Below, one piece after another: positions 34,664-43,763 of a stretch of 64,000 bases of DNA; positions within the stretch are counted from its first letter, which is position 1, and every line of letters starts with the position of its first letter. Source of the DNA: Undibacter mobilis. Lineage in GTDB: Bacteria; Pseudomonadota; Alphaproteobacteria; Rhizobiales; Xanthobacteraceae. The position numbers and the translations under genes were made by a program. The stretch lies in the NCBI RefSeq assembly GCF_003367195.1, contig NZ_QRGO01000001.1, forward strand, positions 1,474,501 through 1,538,500. The letters run 5' to 3'. Below the pieces are notes generated by a model. It had not been told where the DNA came from, did no database searches, and saw nothing but the letters and a program-made list of their open reading frames with translations.

Positions 34664-35536
34664 GTGGCTGAGGAACACAAACAGATCGACGCGCTGACCG
34701 GAACCGCAACCACCGGTCATGAATGGGACGGGCTGCGCGAGCTCAATACGCCGCTGCCGCGGTGGTGGCTGTGGACCTTCTACCTCACCATCATCTGGTC
34801 GATCGGCTACTGGGTCGTCTATCCGGCCTGGCCGCTGGTCACCAACGCGACCCAGGGGCTGTTCGGTTACCACTCGCGCGCCGCGGTGGTCGAGGACATC
34901 AATGCGCTGCATGCAATGCGCGGGCCGATGATGCAACAGCTGGCCACGGCCTCGACCGCCGAGATCGCCGCCAGCCCGCAACTGATCGACTTCGCGCGGG
35001 CGCAAGGCCGCGTGGCTTTCGCCGACAACTGCGCGCCGTGTCACGGCGCCGGTGGCGGCGGCGCCAAGGGTTATCCCAACCTCAACGATGATGACTGGTT
35101 GTGGGGCGGCAAGCTTGCCGACATCGAGCAGACCATCCGTTACGGCGTGCGCTCCGGCAACGACAAGGGTCACCAGGGCAACATGCCGCCCTTCAAGGAC
35201 GTGCTGAAGCCCGCAGAAATGTCGTCGGTTGCCGACTATGTCCGCTCGCTGTCGGGTCTGTCGACCGAGGCGGGTGTCGATCTCAAGGCCGGGCAAAAGG
35301 TCTTTGCCGATAACTGCGCCGTCTGTCACGGCGACGCCGGCAAGGGCAACCGCGAGGTCGGCGCCCCGAATCTGACCGACAAGATCTGGCTCTATGGCTC
35401 CGACAAGGCGACCATCGTCCAGGGCCTGCAGCAGGGTCGCGGCGGCGTCATGCCGGTCTGGGAAGGCCGTTTGTCCGAGCCGGCCATCAAGGCGCTGGCC
35501 GTCTATGTCTACGGTTTCGGCGGCGGCGAGAAATAG
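34664..35536 (+). CDS. ccoP: cbb3-type cytochrome c oxidase subunit III (di-haem)
   Basis: A 290-residue di-haem cytochrome c. The N-terminal motif HEWDGLRELNTPLPRWW and one transmembrane helix (about 33-57) are followed by two haem sites, CAPCH at 123-127 and CAVCH at 219-223, with later Met ligands (GNMPPF; GGVMPVW). It accepts electrons from soluble cytochromes. The start is GTG at 34664, set by a GGGAGGA ribosome site inside the ccoQ end. Confidence 0.95.
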   Translation: MAEEHKQIDALTGTATTGHEWDGLRELNTPLPRWWLWTFYLTIIWSIGYWVVYPAWPLVTNATQGLFGYHSRAAVVEDINALHAMRGPMMQQLATASTAEIAASPQLIDFARAQGRVAFADNCAPCHGAGGGGAKGYPNLNDDDWLWGGKLADIEQTIRYGVRSGNDKGHQGNMPPFKDVLKPAEMSSVADYVRSLSGLSTEAGVDLKAGQKVFADNCAVCHGDAGKGNREVGAPNLTDKIWLYGSDKATIVQGLQQGRGGVMPVWEGRLSEPAIKALAVYVYGFGGGEK

Positions 35537-35572
35537 CCGCGGCAATAGCCTTTAAGCTATTGGTAAATAATG

Positions 35573-35601
35573 AAAATCCCGGTCGAAAGGCCGGGATTTT
35601 T
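35573..35601 (+). terminator. Rho-independent terminator of ccoNOQP
   Basis: A perfect 10-bp stem, AAAATCCCGG (35573-35582) with CCGGGATTTT (35591-35600), closes an 8-base loop and ends in a T run. It is 37 bases after ccoP and immediately before the FixK box of ccoG, so the oxidase and assembly genes are separate units. Confidence 0.88.
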
Positions 35602-35603
35602 GC

Positions 35604-35617
35604 TTGAGGCAGATCAA
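35604..35617. promoter_or_regulatory. FixK/Fnr box of the ccoGHIS operon
   Basis: TTGAG-GCAG-ATCAA keeps TTGA-N6-TCAA. With centre at -41.5 the start site is near 35652 and TAGATT (35640-35645) fits a -10, 23 bases before the ccoG ATG. Confidence 0.75.
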
Positions 35618-35674
35618 GGTGCGGGTTTACGCCCGGGCCTAGATTTCGACCTGCAATTTGCGGCGGGCCACGTG

Positions 35675-37183
35675 ATGACACAACTCGAAGAACTGGTACG
35701 GCAATCCGAGGTCAAGGCCGCGCCGCCCCCTGCACCGCCGGGCGGTGACGACATCGACGAAATCCCGCTCTACGCGGCGCGCCGCAAGATCTATCCGCAG
35801 AGCGTGCAGGGCACCTTCCGCCGCATCAAATGGATCGTGCTGCTCGTTACCCTCGGTATCTATTACATCCTGCCTTTCGTGCGCTGGGACCGCGGGCCGA
35901 ATGCGCCGTCTCAGGCGGTGCTGATCGACTTCCCCAACCGCCGCTTCTATTTCTTCTTCATCGAGCTGTGGCCGCAGGAGGTCTATTACCTCACGGGCCT
36001 GCTGATCCTTGCCGCCATCGGCCTGTTCCTGATGAACGCGCTCGCCGGCCGTGTCTGGTGCGGCTATCTGTGCCCGCAGACGGTGTGGACCGATCTCTAT
36101 ATGGCGATCGAGCGCTTCACCGAAGGCGATCGCCGCGAGCACATGAAGCGCGAATCGCAACCCTGGACGGTTGAGACCTACGCGCGCAAAGGCGCCAAGC
36201 ATTTCCTTTGGCTGATGGTCGCGTGGTGGACCGGCGGCGCGTGGGTTCTGTATTTCGCCGACGCGCCGACTTTGGTGAAGGATCTCGCGACCGGCAATGC
36301 GCCGTTCGTCGCCTATGCCTGGATCGGCATCCTCACCGTCACGACCTATACGCTCGCCGGCCACATGCGCGAGCAGGTTTGCCTGTACATGTGCCCGTGG
36401 CCGCGCATCCAGGCGGCGCTGACCGACGAATATGCGCTGAACGTTACGTATCGCTACGATCGCGGCGAGCCGCGCATGTCCGCGAAGAAGGCCGAACAGC
36501 TCAAGGCGCAAGGCGAGCGCGTCGGTGACTGCGTCGACTGCCTGCAATGCGTTCATGTCTGCCCGACCGGTATCGATATCCGCCAGGGCTCGCAGCTCGG
36601 CTGCATTCAGTGCGGGCTGTGCATCGATGCCTGTAACACCATCATGGCCAAGCTCGGCCGGCCGCGTAACCTTATCGCCTACGATACGGATCTGAACATC
36701 AAGGAGCGCCTCGAAGGGCGCCCGTCAACCTACAAGCCCATCCGCTGGCGCACGGCGCTTTACGCCGCGATCATCGCCGTCGCCGGCGGCATCATGATCT
36801 ACACGCTGGCGACGCGAGGCTCCGAGGGCATCAGTGTCATCCATGACCGCAATCCGATGTTCGTGCGGCTGTCAGACGGCTCGTTGCGCAACGGCTACAC
36901 CATCCGTATCGTCAACAAGCAATTGAAGTCGCGTGACTTCGTCATCGCGGTGGACGGGCTGCCGTCGACACTGATCGATTTCGTCGGTCTGCCGCCGCGC
37001 GCCGATGGCCGGCAACTGGTCGCCGTTGGACCGGACCAGACAAAAGAAGTGCGCATCCTGGTGACCGACTACAGCAACACGCCGCCGGCAGCTTCGACCT
37101 CTGTTCTGTTTAGCCTGATTGATGTGAATTCCGGCGAGGTGGCGCAGGTTCGCGATCACTTCTTCGGACCCGAGGGGAAATAG
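35675..37183 (+). CDS. ccoG: cbb3 oxidase accessory ferredoxin-like protein CcoG (FixG)
   Basis: A membrane ferredoxin-like protein of about 502 residues for cbb3 assembly, probably reducing copper for CcoN. It has transmembrane helices, paired cysteine motifs (VWCGYLCPQTVW; CLYMCPWPRIQAAL) and a two-[4Fe-4S] ferredoxin domain (CVDCLQCVHVCPTGID; LGCIQCGLCIDAC). A C-terminal immunoglobulin-like FixG domain follows. I chose ATG 35675 (MTQLEELVRQ); the frame is open from 35570 but that region holds the terminator, FixK box and putative promoter. Confidence 0.93.
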   Translation: MTQLEELVRQSEVKAAPPPAPPGGDDIDEIPLYAARRKIYPQSVQGTFRRIKWIVLLVTLGIYYILPFVRWDRGPNAPSQAVLIDFPNRRFYFFFIELWPQEVYYLTGLLILAAIGLFLMNALAGRVWCGYLCPQTVWTDLYMAIERFTEGDRREHMKRESQPWTVETYARKGAKHFLWLMVAWWTGGAWVLYFADAPTLVKDLATGNAPFVAYAWIGILTVTTYTLAGHMREQVCLYMCPWPRIQAALTDEYALNVTYRYDRGEPRMSAKKAEQLKAQGERVGDCVDCLQCVHVCPTGIDIRQGSQLGCIQCGLCIDACNTIMAKLGRPRNLIAYDTDLNIKERLEGRPSTYKPIRWRTALYAAIIAVAGGIMIYTLATRGSEGISVIHDRNPMFVRLSDGSLRNGYTIRIVNKQLKSRDFVIAVDGLPSTLIDFVGLPPRADGRQLVAVGPDQTKEVRILVTDYSNTPPAASTSVLFSLIDVNSGEVAQVRDHFFGPEGK

Positions 37184-37184
37184 C

Positions 37185-37685
37185 ATGACCGATACGCCAC
37201 ACACCAAACCGCGCGAAGTGACCGGCCGGACCGTCCTGTTCTGGCTGGTAGGCTTTTTCGCCCTGGTCATCGGCGTCAACGCCGTGATGGTCAAGGCGGC
37301 GACGTCGACCTTTGGCGGCGTGCAGACCTCGAGTTCGTACAAGGCCGGCCTGAAGTTCAAGCAGGAGATTGCCGCTGCCGAACAGCAAACGGCACTGAAT
37401 TGGCGGGTCGACGGCAAGCTCGTCCACGACAAGGCCGGCGAAGCCGTTCTCGACATTGCGGTGCGCGATGCCAAAGGCGAGCCTGTCACCGGACTGGTCG
37501 CAGTGGCGCATCTCGAACACCCGGCCGATGCGCGGCGCGATCACGATGTGCCGCTGAGCCTCATCGGTGCCGGACAGTTTCACGGTGTCGCGACCGCTCC
37601 GGCCGGGCAGTGGGAATTGATCATCGATCTCGATCGCGACGGTGAGCGCGTGTTCCGTTCGCGCAGTCGGGTGACGTTGAAGTGA
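37185..37685 (+). CDS. ccoH: cbb3 oxidase assembly protein CcoH (FixH)
   Basis: A 166-residue protein with one N-terminal transmembrane helix (VLFWLVGFFALVIGVNAVMVKAA) and the FixH pattern FGGVQTSSSYKAGLKFKQEIAAAEQQ followed by a beta-rich periplasmic domain. It stabilises the cbb3 assembly intermediate. It begins one base after the ccoG stop. Confidence 0.92.
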   Translation: MTDTPHTKPREVTGRTVLFWLVGFFALVIGVNAVMVKAATSTFGGVQTSSSYKAGLKFKQEIAAAEQQTALNWRVDGKLVHDKAGEAVLDIAVRDAKGEPVTGLVAVAHLEHPADARRDHDVPLSLIGAGQFHGVATAPAGQWELIIDLDRDGERVFRSRSRVTLK

Positions 37686-37729
37686 ATCGAGTCGTGTAGG
37701 CCCTCGCCGCCGTACGATATGAGAGCGCA

Positions 37730-40015
37730 ATGACCGTTACCGACACCCTCGACGTTTCGCCTTACATCAAGCCTGAAACCGACGGCACCAACGGCATGGA
37801 TGTAGCCGTGGAAGGTATCACATGCGGTGCGTGCATTGCGCGCATCGAACATGCGGTGAAAAGCCTGCCCGGCGTCACCGAGGCGCGCGTCAACTACACC
37901 AACCGTCGTCTGCATGTCGCATGGTCCGATGCACTGGATGAGCCGGCGCGTATCTTCGATACCTTGCGCGCCAATGGCTATCGCGGCCATCCCTTCGTGC
38001 CGCTGCGCGCCGAGGAAGAAGAAGCCGCCGAGACGCGCCGGCTGACGCGCTGCCTCGCGGTTGCCGGCTTTGCGGCAATGAACGTGATGCTGCTCTCGGT
38101 GTCGGTGTGGTCCGGCAATGTCACCGACATCACGCCGGAGACGCGCGATTTCTTCCACTGGGCGTCGGCGCTCATTGCGTTGCCGGCCGGCGCCTATGCC
38201 GGCCAGCCGTTCTTCACCAGCGCCTGGGCTGCGCTGCGCGCCGGCACGCTCAACATGAACGTGCCGATCTCGCTCGGCGTCATCCTGGCGCTCGGCATGT
38301 CGGTGGTCGAGACCGCCAACCACGCCGAACACGCCTATTTCGATTCGGCCTTGATGCTGCTGTTCTTCCTGCTGGTGGGGCGGGCGCTGGAGCATGCCAT
38401 GCGCCGCAAGACGCGCGCCACCGCCGGCAATCTCGCCGCGCTGCGCGCCGATACGGCGCACCGCTTTACAGGCGACGAACTTGTCAATGTCCTGGCGGCT
38501 GCGCTCAAGGCCGGCGATCGCATTCTGGTGAAGCCCGGCGAGCGCGTGCCCGCCGACGGCGAAGTCATCAACGGCACCTCGGAGATCGACGACAGCCTCA
38601 TCACTGGCGAAACCGCGCGTCGCGCCATCAAGGCGGGCGCCAAAGTCTATGCCGGCAGCCTGAATTTCTCCGGCACGCTGACGCTGCGTGTCACCGCCGC
38701 AGGCGGCAACTCCCTGATCGACGAGATCGAGAAGCTGCTGGAGAAGGCCGCCAGCGCAAAATCGCGTACGCGGCGGCTGGCCGACGAAGCGGCGCGCATT
38801 TATGCGCCGGTGGTGCATGTCACCGCGGCGCTGACCTTCGCCGGCTGGTGGCTGGCCGGACTATCGCTGCACGATTCGATCATCATCGCCATTGCGGTGC
38901 TGATCATCACTTGTCCTTGCGCGCTCGCGCTCGCCATTCCGGCGGTGCAGGTGGTCGCCTCCGGCGCCCTGTTCAAGCGCGGTATCATCCTCAATGCCGG
39001 CGACGCCATCGAACGCCTGGCCGAGGCCGACACCATTGTATTCGACAAGACCGGCACCCTGACACTGCCCGAGCCGCGGGTGGTCAACGCCGCGGAGATC
39101 GACGCCGATCTGTTGACAGCCGCGTCGCGGCTGGCGCAATCGAGCCGGCATCCGCTGGCGATGGCGCTGGCGAAGGAGGCCGTGAGCACCGCGCCCTTCG
39201 ACGGTGCGACGGAAGAGCCGGGGCAGGGCGTGCGCGCGGTGGTCGATGGCGCCGAGATGCGGCTCGGTAGTGCGGCGTTCTGTCGTGTTCCTTCGGGAGT
39301 GAGCGGAGAGGGCACGTCCCACATCTATTTCCGCCACGGCGAGCGCACCGCCAATTTCGCGATTGCGCAGAGCCTGCGGCCCGACGCGGTGGCGACCGTA
39401 CAGGCGCTGCGCGATCTCGGTTTCGATCTACGTATTTTGTCCGGCGATCGCCGGGAAGCGGTGGCGCCGGTGGCCGAAACGCTGGGCATTCAGCAATGGC
39501 GTGCCGGCGTCAATCCGGCGGAGAAAATCGCCGTCATCGACACGCTCAAGAACGAGGGCCGGCGCGTGCTGATGGTGGGTGACGGGCTCAACGATGCGCC
39601 CTCGCTCGCGGCCGCGCATGTTTCGCTGTCGCCGATCTCGGCCGCCGATGTGACGCAAGCGCACGCCGATGCCGTGTTCCTCGGCGAACGGTTGGTGGGC
39701 GTGCTCGACGCGGTGACCATCTCGCGGCGCGCGCGTCGCCTGATGGTCGAGAATCTATGGCTCGCGGTGATTTACAACTTTATCGCCGTGCCGGTTGCGA
39801 TTGCCGGCCTGGTGACGCCGCTGATTGCCGCTGCGGCAATGTCCGGCTCATCGCTGCTGGTAACGCTGAATGCTCTGCGCGCCAATGTTAAAGACGCGGG
39901 CGCCGATCAAAGCGCCGTTTCACCTCTCGCAAGCGAGAATCCAGCTGCCGGCGTCGCGCCGTCGCGGGGACGAACGGAGAATGTCGGGTTGCCTGCAGAA
40001 ACGAGGATGACATGA
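37730..40015 (+). CDS. ccoI: Copper-transporting P-type ATPase CcoI (FixI)
   Basis: A 761-residue P1B-ATPase that exports copper to supply the cbb3 CuB centre. An N-terminal HMA domain carries C32-G-A-C35. The transport site is C395-P-C397 (IITCPCALALA). The phosphorylated aspartate is D439 in DKTGTLTLP, with GDGLNDAPSLAAAHV near residue 620 for ATP handling. Eight transmembrane helices are expected. The last 45 or so residues (from about DQSAVSPLASENP) look like an unconserved extension. It overlaps ccoS by four bases. Confidence 0.93.
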   Translation: MTVTDTLDVSPYIKPETDGTNGMDVAVEGITCGACIARIEHAVKSLPGVTEARVNYTNRRLHVAWSDALDEPARIFDTLRANGYRGHPFVPLRAEEEEAAETRRLTRCLAVAGFAAMNVMLLSVSVWSGNVTDITPETRDFFHWASALIALPAGAYAGQPFFTSAWAALRAGTLNMNVPISLGVILALGMSVVETANHAEHAYFDSALMLLFFLLVGRALEHAMRRKTRATAGNLAALRADTAHRFTGDELVNVLAAALKAGDRILVKPGERVPADGEVINGTSEIDDSLITGETARRAIKAGAKVYAGSLNFSGTLTLRVTAAGGNSLIDEIEKLLEKAASAKSRTRRLADEAARIYAPVVHVTAALTFAGWWLAGLSLHDSIIIAIAVLIITCPCALALAIPAVQVVASGALFKRGIILNAGDAIERLAEADTIVFDKTGTLTLPEPRVVNAAEIDADLLTAASRLAQSSRHPLAMALAKEAVSTAPFDGATEEPGQGVRAVVDGAEMRLGSAAFCRVPSGVSGEGTSHIYFRHGERTANFAIAQSLRPDAVATVQALRDLGFDLRILSGDRREAVAPVAETLGIQQWRAGVNPAEKIAVIDTLKNEGRRVLMVGDGLNDAPSLAAAHVSLSPISAADVTQAHADAVFLGERLVGVLDAVTISRRARRLMVENLWLAVIYNFIAVPVAIAGLVTPLIAAAAMSGSSLLVTLNALRANVKDAGADQSAVSPLASENPAAGVAPSRGRTENVGLPAETRMT

Positions 40016-40161
40016 ACATCATCGTCTACTTGCTGCCGCTGGCGCTGGGCCTCGGTCTGCTCGGGCTGTTCGCCTTTCTCTGGGCGTTGCGCAGCGGGCA
40101 ATACAACGACATGGAAGGCGCGGCCTATCGCGTTCTGTCGGATGATGATGTGGAGAAGTAG
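40012..40161 (+). CDS. ccoS: cbb3 oxidase maturation protein CcoS (FixS)
   Basis: A 49-residue protein: MNIIVYLLPLALGLGLLGLF as one transmembrane helix, then ALRSGQYNDMEGAAYRVLSDDD, matching the FixS pattern (GQFDDLEGPAYRIL-like). It is needed for cofactor insertion into the oxidase. Its ATG overlaps the ccoI stop (ATGA). Confidence 0.93.
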   Translation: MNIIVYLLPLALGLGLLGLFAFLWALRSGQYNDMEGAAYRVLSDDDVEK

Positions 40162-40166
40162 GTAAA

Positions 40167-40209
40167 GCTCGCCCAGCCAAGACAGAAGCGAAGGCTAGTT
40201 CAGGCGAGC
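40167..40209. terminator. Hairpin between converging ccoS and cupin genes
   Basis: GCTCGCC (40167-40173) pairs with GGCGAGC (40203-40209), with a nested AGCC/GGCT pair. It fills the gap between two convergent genes, so a terminator role is likely, but no U-tract is present. Confidence 0.4.
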
Positions 40210-40210
40210 A

Positions 40211-40708
40211 TCACTTTCCCAGCATCACCGTTTCGAACTCCGCCGGCAGTACGATCTCCAACAGTTCGCAGTCGTCGGAATAGCCGAGCACGGTGTGCTT
40301 GATCTTCGGCGGCTGAATCCAGCAGGCGCCGGCCTCGAAGGTGTGAACGCCTTCGCCTTCGAACTCGGTTTTGTACCAGCCCTTGAGCACGTAGATCATC
40401 TGCAGATCGACGTCGTGGAAATGCGGCTTGGCGACATCCTCCGCCTTGAACGGCGGGATGAAGCGGATGACATGCGCCTGCACCATGCCGGAGGTGGCGA
40501 GGGCGAGGCCCAGGTCGCGATACTTGGCGTAAGTGCGCAGGCCCTGGTCGAAATCGGCTTCGTTGTGATGGCTGACGTGAAACTTTTGCGTCGGCTTCTT
40601 GACGCGCGTTTTCGCCGAGACGGCGCGGCGTGCGTTCGGCTTGGCCGGTTTGCGCGGCTGAACGGGCTTCGGCAGCTTTTTCCTTGTTTTGGAGCGCTTT
40701 TTGGCCAT
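40211..40708 (-). CDS. Small cupin-fold protein with lysine/arginine-rich N-terminus
   Basis: A 165-residue protein. About 40 N-terminal residues are strongly basic ([20 protein letters not shown]), followed by a cupin barrel with metal-ligand-like residues [45 protein letters not shown]. The barrel probably binds a divalent metal. Function is unknown; the basic tail resembles nucleic-acid-binding leaders. ATG 40708 is chosen; an extension to 40816 would overlap the divergent YaiI-family gene. Confidence 0.75.
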   Translation of the reverse strand: MAKKRSKTRKKLPKPVQPRKPAKPNARRAVSAKTRVKKPTQKFHVSHHNEADFDQGLRTYAKYRDLGLALATSGMVQAHVIRFIPPFKAEDVAKPHFHDVDLQMIYVLKGWYKTEFEGEGVHTFEAGACWIQPPKIKHTVLGYSDDCELLEIVLPAEFETVMLGK

Positions 40709-40739
40709 TGATGCCTCCCTCGGCACCGGCAATTGGATC

Positions 40740-41234
40740 ATGACCGCTGATTTCATGGAAGACCCGTCAACGCCCCTTATCCGGATTTTCGTCGATGCGG
40801 ATGCCTGCCCGGTCAAGAACGAGGTTTACCGGGTCGCCGAGCGCTACGGGCTGAAGGTCTTTATCGTCGCCAACTCGTTCATGAACGTGCCGCGCAGCGA
40901 CCTGATCGAGCGCGTCATCGTGCCCGAAGGCCCGGACGTCGCCGATGGCTGGATCGCCGAACGCGCGGGCGCTCATGACATCGTCATTACCGCCGACATT
41001 CCGCTGGCGGCACGCTGCGTCAAGAACGGCGCGAGCGTGCTGTCGCCGTCGGGCAAGGTATTTGACGACGACGCCATCGGCATGGCGCTCGCGAGCCGCA
41101 ACCTGATGGCCGACCTGCGCAGCGCCGGCGCGGTGACGCGCGGCCCGCCGCCTTTGTCGCGGCAGGATGTGTCGCGGTTCCTGTCGGCGCTGGATCTGGC
41201 GGTGGTGAAGGTGAAGAGGAAGGCGGGGGTGTAG
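40740..41234 (+). CDS. YaiI/YqxD-family (DUF188) protein
   Basis: A 164-residue PIN-like DUF188 protein: [34 protein letters not shown] near the start, [26 protein letters not shown] in the middle and [14 protein letters not shown] at the end. Acidic residues resemble a nuclease site but no activity is established for the family. Start ATG 40740 is preferred; 40755 is possible. It is divergent from the cupin gene with 31 bases between starts. Confidence 0.88.
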   Translation: MTADFMEDPSTPLIRIFVDADACPVKNEVYRVAERYGLKVFIVANSFMNVPRSDLIERVIVPEGPDVADGWIAERAGAHDIVITADIPLAARCVKNGASVLSPSGKVFDDDAIGMALASRNLMADLRSAGAVTRGPPPLSRQDVSRFLSALDLAVVKVKRKAGV

Positions 41235-41249
41235 CGCCTCTTTGCTTTA

Positions 41250-41384
41250 CCCTCCCCTGAAGGGGGAGGGTCGCGAGCGATAGCGAGCGGGGGGTGAGCT
41301 TCGTAGTCGCGCTGCGCGCGATCACCCCCACCCGATTGCGCTTGCGCGCAATCGACCTCCCCCCTCCAGGGGGAGGTGAAGGAA
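41250..41384. repeat. Composite GC-rich intergenic repeat between YaiI-family gene and pyrE
   Basis: The 152-base gap between convergent genes is filled by hairpins: ACCCTCCCC/GGGGAGGGT at 41250-41271, GCGCGAT and ATTGCGC-TTGC-GCGCAAT pieces in the middle, and ACCTCCCCC/GGGGGAGGT near 41371. It resembles the dispersed palindromic repeats of alphaproteobacteria and could terminate both genes. Confidence 0.6.
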
Positions 41385-41386
41385 GA

Positions 41387-42088
41387 TCACTCCGCCGCCG
41401 CGGTGCTCACGCCGCCATGGGCCTTCGACCAGCCGGCCGGATCGTTGATGAAGTTCTCGACCTCGGCCAGCATCTTCGGCTCGAACCGATCCATCTTCTT
41501 GGCGACGCGCAGCACGTCGCGCCAGGTCGTCAGGTAATGCAGCTTGACGCCGAGATCGCCGAGGACTTTCTCGCCCTCTTTGTAGATGTTGTAGAAGAAG
41601 ATCACCGTGCAGTGGTCGCAGTGGCCGTCGGCGTCGCGGATCGCCTTGACGAAATTGACCTTGCTGCGGCCGTCGGTGGCGAGGTCCTCGACCAGCAGCA
41701 CGCGCTGGCCGGCTTTCAGTTCGCCCTCGATCTGCGAGCCGCGGCCGAAGCCCTTGGGCTTCTTGCGCACATATTGCATCGGCAGGTGCATGCGGTCGGC
41801 GACCCAGGCGGCAAACGGAATGCCGGCGGTCTCGCCGCCGGCCACGGCGTCGAGCTTGTCGCGGCCGATGTCGCGATCGATGGCGTTGACCATGTAACCC
41901 ATGATCGCCGTACGCACGTCCGGGAAGGAGATCAGCCAGCGCGAGTCGTTATAGACCGGGCTCGCCCAGCCGGAGGTGAAGATAAAGGGCTTGTCGCCCA
42001 TGAACCGCACCGCGCCGGTGTCGAGATACATGCGCGCGGTCAGTTCGGCGATGGTGTCGCGGTCGAGGAAATGGGCGTCTGTGGTCAT
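41387..42088 (-). CDS. pyrE: Orotate phosphoribosyltransferase
   Basis: A 233-residue PRTase that joins orotate and PRPP to make OMP in pyrimidine synthesis. The PRPP motif is VLLVEDLATDGRSKVNF (VEDxxTxGxS type), and GGETAGIPFAAWVADRM and YVRKKPKGFGRGSQIEG match the OPRT flexible loop. The N-terminal GAVRFMGDKPFIFTSGWASPVYNDSR is the expected orotate-side segment. Length and layout are normal. Repeats lie on both sides. Confidence 0.92.
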   Translation of the reverse strand: MTTDAHFLDRDTIAELTARMYLDTGAVRFMGDKPFIFTSGWASPVYNDSRWLISFPDVRTAIMGYMVNAIDRDIGRDKLDAVAGGETAGIPFAAWVADRMHLPMQYVRKKPKGFGRGSQIEGELKAGQRVLLVEDLATDGRSKVNFVKAIRDADGHCDHCTVIFFYNIYKEGEKVLGDLGVKLHYLTTWRDVLRVAKKMDRFEPKMLAEVENFINDPAGWSKAHGGVSTAAAE

Positions 42089-42106
42089 GGGGCGGGGCTC
42101 TCTCCT

Positions 42107-42193
42107 GTCATGCCCGGGCTTGTCCCGGGCATCCCGCTTAGGCTGGCTCAGTGCTTAACTAAGCGGGATGGCCGGGACAAGCCCGGCCATGAC
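42107..42193. repeat. Large 34-bp-arm inverted repeat upstream of pyrE
   Basis: Arms at 42107-42140 and 42160-42193 match in 32 of 34 positions around a 19-base loop; each begins or ends with GTCATG/CATGAC and contains CCGGGCTTGTCCCGG-like sequence. GTCATGCCCGGGCTTGTCC is a familiar dispersed motif in Bradyrhizobium-type genomes. It begins 19 bases before the pyrE ATG (minus strand), so it would fold in the pyrE leader or just upstream of its promoter. Confidence 0.8.
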
Positions 42194-42244
42194 AAGGAGT
42201 GTGGACGCCGCCTCGCGGGGGAGGGGAGAAGAAAGGCAGCGCGC

Positions 42245-42956
<712 letters not shown>

Positions 42957-42964
<8 letters not shown>

Positions 42965-43763
42965 GTTTGCGCGTCCCCAGATAAACTTCGCGCACGCCGG
43001 GGTCGGACGAGATTTCGGCCGGCGAGCCTTGCGTGAAGATGGCGCCGCCGACCAGCACGATGATGTGGGTGGCGAAGCGGAACACGACATGCATGTCGTG
43101 CTCGATAAACAGCAGGGTCAATTCGTCCGACAGACCGGCGACGACCTCGAAGATCTCACCGGACTCCTCGTGCGGCACGCCGGCGGCCGGCTCGTCGAGC
43201 AGCAGCACCTTCGGCTTGGTCGCGAGCGCCAGCGCAATTTCCAGCAGTCGCTGGCGGCCATAAGGCAGTTCGCGCGTCGTCTGATAGCAGGCGTCGCCGA
43301 GCTTGAGTTTGGCGAGGATTTCGTAGGCCTCCTCGATCGCGTCCTTGTTGCCGGCGATGTTCTGCCAGAAACGGCCGGCAATGCCGCGGCGCTCGCAGAC
43401 CGCGAGCGTCACGGCTTCGAGCGGGTTCAAGCCGGCAAACAAGGTGTTGATCTGGAAGGTGCGCGCGAGCCCGCGCTTGACGCGGTCCTGCGGCTTCATC
43501 GCCGTGACGTCCTCGCCGCCAAGGGTGATCTGACCGGCATTCGGCACCAGCATGCCGGTCATCAGATTGATGAGCGTGGTCTTGCCGGCGCCGTTCGGGC
43601 CGATCAGCGCGTAGCGGGCACCGACCGGCAGGTCGATGTCGATGTCGCGCGCCACCACCAGCGAGCCGAAGCTCTTCTGCACGCCGCGGGTGGAAAGAGC
43701 GATCGTGCCTTTGGCGATGGCGCCTTTATGGGACGGCGCGACGGTTCCCGTTTGCGCGGTCAT
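42957..43763 (-). CDS. livG: Branched-chain amino acid-type ABC transporter ATPase LivG
   Basis: A 268-residue ATPase with Walker A GPNGAGKTT, LivG-specific FQINTLFAGLNPLEAVTLAV and the end IEHDMHVVFRFATHIIVLVGG. The signature region is unusual: ELPYGRQRLLEIALALATKP replaces the usual LSGGQ with LPYGRQ, as common in LivG. ATG 43763 overlaps the livM stop (ATGA). Substrates of this family include amino acids, urea and aromatic acids. Confidence 0.9.
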
